Assembly (NCBI GenBank): GCA_013368375.1
Contig: JAACJP010000007.1
Span: 992,001 to 1,056,000, forward strand
Reading direction: 5' to 3'
Source of the DNA: Tricholomella constricta
Taxonomy: Eukaryota; Basidiomycota; Agaricomycetes; Agaricales; Lyophyllaceae
DNA length: 64,000 bases
Part shown: in pieces, positions 56,542 through 64,000 of the stretch
Layout of the letters: every line of letters begins with the position of its first letter
Numbering within the stretch: the stretch's first letter is position 1
Notes under the pieces: generated by a model
Told to the model about the DNA's origin: nothing
Database searches by the model: none
Seen by the model: the letters and a program-made list of their open reading frames with translations, nothing else
Made by a program: the position numbers and the translations under genes

Positions 56542-59500
56542 ATGTTCGCAAACGCTCAAGCTGCTTTGAGACGTTCCACTCGATCTCTTTTCCCCTTTAT
56601 TCATCAGGGTCGACAACGAGCATCGATACAAACGATGGGAGCGGCTGGTCAACATATGGTCGACACGTCGAAGCGCCTGGCTGGCCTTCGAGAGCTCATG
56701 GCCCGGAAGGAACATGACGTTCAGGCCTTCGTCGTTCCAAGCGAGGATCAACGTAAGTTGCAGGTCGATAAGGATCAAGTATAGAATATTCACTGGAATT
56801 ATGAGGTCAGATTCGAGTGAATATCTTGCGCATTGCGATGAGCGACGTGCCTTCATCTCTGGCTTTAACGGTTCAGCTGGTGTGTTGCAACTTGTCCTTC
56901 AACCGGCACACATTCTGTTTTCCTAATAATGACAATTTTTGCGAAGGATGTGCTGTGGTCACTGTGGAGAATGCATTCCTATTCACAGATGGTCGATATT
57001 TCCTACAGGCAGCGAAGCAGCTTGACCAGTCAGATATAGGTCCTTACGTTCTATGGCTGTCACTGATTCGGGGAACACAGAAACTGGACATTAATGAAGC
57101 AAGGTTTACCAGGTAAAGATGCATATTTTAAACTTCGCCCATCGATCAATTTGCTCAATAAGAGCCGCGTAGATGTACCGACATGGCAGGAATTCCTCTC
57201 CAAGGTATGAAGGTTCATTCCAAATTATTCGACTATCTGTATGTTCCACAGAACTTGGAAGCATCCACGCGGATTGGAATTGACGCCACGTTGATATCTG
57301 CGAGTAAGAACAATACACCATCTGGTTCCTGAAAGTCTGCTCATGTTCTAAACCACAGAGGATGCCGAAACCATCAACAAAGCTTTGGAACCTCGGGGTT
57401 CTACGCTTGTGCCTATTGAGCAGAATCTCATTGATGCCGTATGGAGTGATCGTCCACCTCGGCCACATAATCCTATCATTCATCTCGACGAGAAGTACTC
57501 AGGTTTGCACAATCTGAATTCATACATGGCTTTCATTTAGAATCCATTAGGCCAATCACCCAGCGACAAAATCAAGGCGCTTCGAGAAGAACTGGAAAAG
57601 AAGAAGTATCAAGCCTTTGTTGTCAACATGCTGGATGAAGTTGCCTGGCTGTTCAACCTTCGTGGCTCAGATATCGACTACAACCCGGGTAGGCAATTAC
57701 GATTTAGCTAAATTCAATATATCTAACGAAACATCTAGTGTTCTTCGCTTACGCCGTCGTGACAGTCGATTCGGTCGAGTTGTTCGTTGAGAAGGCTCAA
57801 CTCGCCGAAGACGCGCTTAAGTACCTCGGCAACGATGTCAATATCCAGCCTTACAGCGCCTTTTTCGACTACCTCAAGCAACTGCCGAACGGCCTAACCC
57901 TCGACAAAGAGAAGGTAAGTTGTCGCGTTCTAGGTGCTTTAATCATCCAATCATTGGATTTTTACAGAAAGTCCTCATTGGTGATAAAGCTAGTCTTGCT
58001 ATCTCTCATGCGTTGGGCAAGGTGAGTTATCACAATGTGATTAAAATATCTGCCACCCTCATCATCATTGGTATCAAGGATACATATACCATCGGACGCT
58101 CCCCCGTTGCCGAACTGAAAGCCATCAAGAACGCGACCGAACTCGAAGGCTTCCGCCAGTCACATATCCGTGACGGTGCAGCCCTGGCACGATACTTTTC
58201 GTGGCTTGAAGAGCAACTTAACAACAACGTTGAACTCAATGAAAGCCAGGGCGCTGACAAGTTGGAAGAGTTCAGATCGTGCGTAGTGCTGATTCTTTCC
58301 TGCAATTGAAGTACCTCATATAGAGTTGTCGTCAGTCAATTGGACCTATTCCGTGGACTTTCGTTTACGACCATCTCGTCAACAGGGCCTAATGGTGGTA
58401 CTTTCCATTCACTTCCCCTGTTTTATGGCACTTTATGACTTTACATAGCTATCATTCATTATTCTCCCGACCCAAAGGATTGCGCAATTATCAAGAAAGA
58501 TCAGGTATGTTCCACCAGCGCCTTCTCTGACCCCACGACATGATATCACATGCCTAGATTTACCTTTGCGATTCTGGAGGTGAAAACTTTGACGCTGGTC
58601 AACTAACATTCGGCTGACTTGCTGTCATAGCTCAATTCCTGGATGGCACAACTGATGTGACAAGGACCTGGGTTTGTTCTTGCATTGGAATATCATCTAT
58701 GCTTCAGCTCATTTCGTGCAGCATTTTGGTACCCCGACCGATGAGGAAAAACGGGCATTCACACGTGTCCTTCAAGGCCATATTGCCATTGACACCGCGA
58801 TATTCCCTCATAACACCACTGGTAAGTTATTCTTACCCGACACGTAGCGATAATAAAGTTGACACCGCGTTCAAGGATATGTAATGTAAGTAACTGTCAA
58901 CATAAGGGATCTTTAAATCGAAGCTGACTACTTTCAAAGTGACTCATGGGCTCGAAGAGCCCTTTGGCAGGATGGCCTTGGTATGTTTTTTCTGTTACAT
59001 GCCTTGCTCTCAATCTCATCACGCGTGTTATAACGCAGACTACCGGTAATTCGTCAAAAACCCTAGGCAACAAGTAACAGTATACTCATGGATGCTTTAA
59101 AGCCACGGCACTGGCCACGGTGTAGGTCATTATCTCAACGTGCACGAAGGTCCTCATGGGATTGGTGTGCGGATAGGTAAGAATATATCTTTTGTTCAGT
59201 ATACAATCCTCTTACACACACAGTTTTTCAGCGTACAACAGCACCCCGCTGAAGGCAGGTATGACCGTTTCCAACGAACCTGGCTACTATGCCGATGGCC
59301 GGTTTGGCATCCGCATCGAGAACATTGTCCTCGTCCGCGATGTCAAGACGCTCCACAACTTCGGAGACAAAGGTTACCTTGGATTCGAGCATGTCACCTT
59401 GTCAGTACACCTCTGTATTTTTCACTCCCTTCGTTTAAGCTTTCATGTTCCTTCATGTGTAGGTGCCCGATTCAGAAGAAACTTGTGGACACAACATTGT

Positions 59501-59625
59501 TGACTGCAGAGGAGCGAACCTGGCTTGATGCCTACCACGCGGAAACATGGGCTAAAGTGTCGCCACTTCTAAAGAGTGACGAAAGAGCCCTGAATTGGCT
59601 CGAAAGGGAATGTGCACCGCTGTAA
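56542..59625 (+). CDS. Xaa-Pro aminopeptidase P (M24B metallopeptidase)
   Basis: Removes an N-terminal residue next to proline; binds two metal ions, usually manganese. It has the three-part AMPP layout. N-terminal domain: [20 protein letters not shown] and [20 protein letters not shown]; middle domain: [22 protein letters not shown]; pita-bread domain: [36 protein letters not shown]. Metal ligands are seen as Asp in [18 protein letters not shown] (two residues), His in [17 protein letters not shown], Glu in [11 protein letters not shown] and Glu in IRIENIVLV. The ATG at 56542 gives an Arg/Ser-rich leader ([20 protein letters not shown]) resembling a mitochondrial presequence. A second in-frame ATG at about 56635 ([17 protein letters not shown]) would give a cytosolic form. 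Around 14 introns. Confidence 0.93.
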
Positions 59626-59703
59626 CATTATTATCATGGATTTGTCTTTGCCTGTATCCGTCATATTTGCATATGTGCAAGGTTATATGCATGGATGGAA
59701 ATG

Positions 59704-60417
59704 CTAGTTCGATGTCCTGTAGACGCCTGTGCGTCTATAATGACTAATAATAACATCCAGCGCCCCCGGATTCCCCATTTCTGCCGCTAAGGTTACACCG
59801 TCCTGCTCCGCATATGGCTCTGGTGTGGAACCAGGGCTTGGGAGTTGACCGAATGTGTCGGTAAGTGCTTGAAGCGGTCAGGGTAGGTTGAATTCTGGAA
59901 CTCCGGATATGTAATGTGAGAGGTGTATGGTGAACATAGGGTTACGAGGGACGGTGGTTGTGTCTGAAGTAGAATGGGGTAGTGTGTCTTGATGTGTCGG
60001 TCGTTGGCTGAGGTTTGGGAGGGAGCGATGACGACGGTTGTGTGGCTAATTCAGGTTAATACAAAGTTTTCTAGACATGACGGAAATTGAAGACATACAA
60101 GGTGATCGGTTGATAGTTAGCTGGTCCATCCTCTCGCTTATGCCCACATCGGGGGAACTCCAAGGAAGTAACCTTGACGTACCTTTGTGAAAAATGGGAT
60201 ATAAGCTTGAAAATCATGTAGACTACAGATAAAACTCACTTTTTGATGGCTGTTTGTGAGGCAACCCACCAGCCTCTTCCCGTTCTCGATCATGTCTTTC
60301 TCTCTCCTTGCCTCTCTCCCTCTCCTTTCTTAAAGTAACGGCACTTTCGATGAGGTTATCCAGGTCAGACGGAGAGAGCTCAGTAATAAAAGCGATGGCG
60401 TGGTTGAATTTGGACAT
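59704..60417 (-). CDS. Small hypothetical protein (tentative multi-exon model)
   Basis: First exon from the ATG at 60417: MSKFNHAIAFITELSPSDLD, then NLIESAVTLRKERERGKERE, a highly charged helix, up to a GTGAGT donor near 60242. The last part (about 59704-59885) is an open stretch with protein-like composition: DTFGQLPSPGSTPEPYAEQD, EMGNPGALDVIISHYRRTGV and YRTSN before TAG. The middle exons are uncertain; a TGA near 59890 must lie in an intron. I do not recognise the protein. It is tightly convergent with the aminopeptidase (79 bases between stop codons). Coding evidence is moderate for the ends, weak for the joins. Confidence 0.38.
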
Positions 60418-60653
60418 TTGGGTTATAGGAGTGACCGGCGGATGTGGCGGGATGTTGGGGAAGAGTGGACCCTTGCCCGATGTGTGAAGTCGGTTCAAAT
60501 CCCGATCTGAACTCCGCCGCTATGGCGGTTTATTTGTTCTACAGGACAATGCCCACAACCTGAGTAAATTGTGGCATCCATAGATCATAGATATACGTCT
60601 CGATCGTAGTAAGATATAACATGATAGTATCCGACGACCTGAAGCTGAAGCCG

Positions 60654-63600
60654 TCAAGTGTCTTCCACAGGCTGTTGTGGATGCGGGCGGTGGCGCAGGG
60701 CGGACTCGGTTCCTGGCTGTGCATCATCTCGCCCAGTTTGCACAACCCCTTCCGTGGTGGGTGATCGCATCTCGGTCAGTCTGTCCCGTTCTTTTACCGC
60801 TTCGATTGCTTCCTCGGCGATCTCCATCATCTTTCGAAACGCATCTGCCTCGATTTTCAGTCACCAATTATGGAAAACAACTCTTCTCAACTCACTTTCA
60901 ATGCTGATGGCAAGCAACGCCTGTATCAGCGACAAATATAATCAGCATGCGCATGGTGGTGAATCAAAAACAGTCTTGAACTGCGTCAACTCACATGCCT
61001 CGCATCCGTATCCCTGAGGATCTCATCCTTAATCCTCTCCCCCAACCTCTCCACGCCAGCCACATCATCCATCAGCTGTCTCAGTCCGTCGGGGACCGCC
61101 TCTTTATTGATATCCAAGGCCTCTGGCTCAATCAAATAGTGCGCCTCCTCGCCGAAAGTCCGTGCATGCTGCAGCACCTTCGCCGGCAGCGCCTCAAGCT
61201 GGGAGTCCACGCGCTTCCGTGAGTCCGAAAGGGCGTCGTCGATGGAGGTGGGCGATGTGAGTGTCGTAGGGGACGTTGGCGAGAATGGCTGGGCGTAGGT
61301 GATGCCTGTGCCGGGCGGACGAGTAGGCACGACAGTGAGAGAGGTCGATGTTGGGAGAGGACGCCGCTTGTTGGCACGGGCACGTTCTTGGTATCGTTTG
61401 ACTGATTGGGTGATTATGCCGGAGGTAAAGATACTCTTATAGCGGGAGGAGTAGGCCTCGGAGAGGACTAGAGGTTGTGAGAGAGAGATTTTTGATGAGA
61501 GAGAAAGTTTAAATTACGTACTGGATATCAGTATTGTCATAGTTCCGACACCCAACAGCGCCCAAAAGATAAAGACTGAACGGCCTGCAGGAGTTTTGGG
61601 TGTTAAGTCGCCTAGATAGAAGATATTTTAGTCACTGACCCAGCGAAAGAAAAGTATATACATACCATACCCTATTGTTGTGAAAGCGACAAAGCCTGCG
61701 AACATGTCCATAAATCACTAGCAAAGATCCAAGGATGGGACTCACAAAAGTACAGTGCAGTCCCAAACGTCCACTTCTCCGTCGCCATGAATATCGCTGA
61801 GCCTACCATCCAGAACAAAAAAAAGACGGCCCAGACCACCATCAGGCGTACATAGAATGCCCTCCGCTCCTCGCTCTCCATGCTCGCGCGCAGCACCTCA
61901 TACTGCTCTGCCACCGACCGCTGCCTATGGCCATCATCAATCTCACTCGCCGCGGACTCACGCTCACGCTTTCGCTTTGCAGCAGCAGCGAGCTCCCCCG
62001 GCTTGGGCACTTTTACGAACGACGACTGATCCACCGCCAGCGCAAAGTTGCCTAGCATCACGATCATACGGCCCATGCGCGCATGCGTCAAAGGCATGCG
62101 TGTCAGCTCCGGGGGCACAGCGACTTGCGACTTCGAGTGCCCCGGTGTTTTCTCCACCACTGCAGGGTGGTCCACCGCGCCATCCTTGCACTCTGCGCGT
62201 TTGGCCTTGAAGCCCGCCGGCAGAAGGTTGCGCAGCGGCACGCCCGCCTCCATCGCCGCGGCCTCCAGCTGTGGCCACGTGAGCGCCTCCAAGTTTAAGT
62301 GCATACCGTGTGGGTGCGGGTAGTGCCCGTGCCCAACTGTGTGTCTGTACCTGTACTGTGACAAACTCCCCTCGCCGTCGGGCCATGGCAGCACCTTGTC
62401 AAGAACGTGCGTGGCCCAGGCGCAGCGCCGGTGCTGGTGCTTTTCAGGGGGGTCTTTGACCCAGATGGGCGCGCCTGTGCGGCGGAGGCGGAACTCGATT
62501 GCGGCACGCCAGCGTTCAAACACACGGCGCTCGAGCTGCACCGCCCTGCGGTGTTGGCGCATGGCCTTGACACGCTTGCGGTAACCGACCTCGATGGCTT
62601 CGAGCACGGTCTCTCGCGTGAGGCCGACGGTGAGCGCGAGGTTGACGATACCGAAGATGGAGTAGAAGCAGGTGAAGACGCGCGACCCGGTAGAATTGGG
62701 GACGATGTCGCCGAAACCTGCGTGGCATATCGGTTTGAGAACGGCCACATTTCAAGTAGGACGTACCGATTGTCTCGATTGAAACTACTGTAAAGTAGAG
62801 AGCATTGAGGAAGGTGAGGCCGATCAGGTATGTCTGAACAAGACCGCCAAATGCCATATAGGTCAGCAAAGCCATGACACTTATAACAAGTGTCCGCTGT
62901 TTCCGTGTCAAGCCACTGCCTGGGGCACTTCAATGAATAAGGATATGTATCAAGGACAAGGTTCCTACCGCTGGTCGCAAAGTCCGGTGTGCGTAACAGG
63001 TCCACGATCAGCGTAATGTTCGTTATTGATGACACACTCGTAGAGCAAACGGTCATCCAAAAGGCCTGACCATAGGTAAAGCCATCGTTGAAACGATGGG
63101 CAACACCAAAAACGGTCACAGCGATAATATTGATTACGTCTGGATCCACAAAATGAGGGCTTAATGCCGAGGCCCACAGGTGGCACACATACCGTGTATT
63201 GTCAAGAAGACCACACACATAATCGTCATCGTCTTAACCTTCTTCTCCATGAATCTAACCACCAAGCATACATTGGCGAACACCGCAAAAGCAATGCTAA
63301 ACGCAAGACCGATGTCTAGGATGGGCGTGTTCTTGCGGATATCCACGATGTCGTGGCCCTCGGTGCGGATGTACCAGTCTTCGGTAAGACCCGGGATCTC
63401 CAGCAGGATGGAGAAGGGGATGATCACACCAGAGAAGATGGGCAGGTACCGATAGTGCGGCAAGTACGCTTCCACATCTGCAGGCGAGGTACGCGGATCA
63501 AGGACATCCTTCATGCGTGACCACCAAGAGGAGAGACCAGGGGTGCCTTTTATGCTGGAGAGGGTGTTAAATGGAGTGAAACGCCTCTTGCGCCGTCTAG

Positions 63601-63856
63601 GGTGCGAGTCGGGATATTCTTCACGCTCCAGCTCCTCGATAATTTCATTGTCGTCGTTTGGAAGATTCTCCTGGTCAGCGGTGTCGTCCGTGGGGTGGCC
63701 GTCCTCAGTCAGCGCATTTCCAGTATCCGAGACATCAGTAGCTTCCCCGTCGGACTGATTATGCGCTTGTTCTGGGCCTTTTTCGGGGTCAGGCTCTGAG
63801 TGAGTTCGTCGTGATGCGAAGAAGAATTGATAGACAATGTTCCAGAGCAGCAGCAT
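60654..63856 (-). CDS. TOK1: TOK-type outward-rectifying two-pore potassium channel
   Basis: Fungal plasma-membrane K+ channel with eight helices and two pore loops. From the ATG at 63856: a charged N-terminus (about 130 residues, acidic), then helices around YLPIFSGVIIPFSILLEIPG, LDIGLAFSIAFAVFANVCLV, MTIMCVVFLTIH, FTYGQAFWMTVCSTSVSSIT, LVISVMALLTYMAFGGLVQT. Pore 1 is FTVVSIETIG/FGDIVPN (split by an intron), pore 2 is VAFTTIGYG/DLTPKT (also split). Between them is a cytosolic linker of about 220 residues and helix VRLMVVWAVFFLFWMVGSAI. Pore 1 uses GFG and pore 2 GYG. After pore 2 comes VFIFWALLGVGTMTILISIL and a C-terminal tail of about 200 residues with a coiled segment (FRKMMEIAEEAIEAVKERDR), ending PVEDT. 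About eight introns. Confidence 0.9.
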
Positions 63857-64000
63857 TCAAAGGCCTAGCTTTCGTGTAGATGCACGTTGGCTTATCCGAG
63901 GTAAGATCTCTGAGCTGGAATGTCAAGCTCCAGAGTGCTACTCAGAACTGACATGTATGTGCACACTGACGGAGACGATGGACTCGGAAGTGCCAGACAA
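63857..64000. other. Right edge, TOK1 promoter
   Basis: The sequence upstream of the channel gene is cut by the window end. Nothing identifiable. Confidence 0.4.

Overview
The window is nuclear DNA of a filamentous basidiomycete, most likely an Agaricomycete. Coding regions are broken every 100-300 bases by short introns (mostly about 50-65 bases, GT...AG). The gene set is fungal: exocyst Sec5, a Scs7-type fatty acid hydroxylase, ornithine carrier ORT1, aspartokinase HOM3, proteasome ATPase RPT6, exomer ChAPs protein, and a TOK-type two-pore potassium channel. Families typical of mushroom-forming fungi are also present: an oversized divergent G-alpha subunit and BTB and F-box proteins. tRNA genes carry introns. 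There are no operons; neighbouring genes look functionally unrelated, as expected for this kind of genome.

Layout. 0-15.5 kb: a probable 3' gene end, an RMD1/Sif2 (DUF155) gene, then on the minus strand Sec5, fatty acid 2-hydroxylase, an acyl-CoA synthetase and ORT1, followed by a plus-strand secreted histidine acid phosphatase. 15.5-17.9 kb: a gene-poor island with a Ty3/gypsy RNase H remnant abutted by a short element with inverted-repeat ends. 17.9-27.1 kb: an unknown protein, a zinc polyol dehydrogenase, a BTB protein, an SDR dehydrogenase with a GC-AG intron, and a fungal multi-pass membrane protein. 27.1-34.8 kb: two doubtful small ORFs, an intron-containing tRNA-Met, a MOV10/SDE3-type RNA-silencing helicase with N-terminal zinc fingers, and RPT6. 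35.4-38.0 kb: a large G-alpha gene. 38.0-42.6 kb: gene-poor, with two tRNA-Glu genes and a degenerate-looking reading-frame cluster. 42.6-55.4 kb, all minus: a NIPA magnesium transporter, a Q-rich small heat-shock protein, a CCDC6-like coiled-coil protein, an F-box-like protein, the exomer ChAPs protein and aspartokinase. 56.5-63.9 kb: an Xaa-Pro aminopeptidase (plus), a small hypothetical gene and the TOK potassium channel (minus).

No wholly new system stands out; most genes are housekeeping. The strongest second-look items are in the G-alpha gene: a 4-base micro-exon and a 21-base exon, and substitutions at both positions that normally support GTP hydrolysis (P-loop GQSESG and switch II DVGGS). 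Other notable items are the two tRNA-Glu genes with 33- and 12-base introns and a compensatory T-stem pair, the GC-AG intron, and the nested repeat/retroelement debris. Gene spans run from start codon to stop codon and include introns; splice sites were inferred by eye from reading frame and conserved protein sequence.
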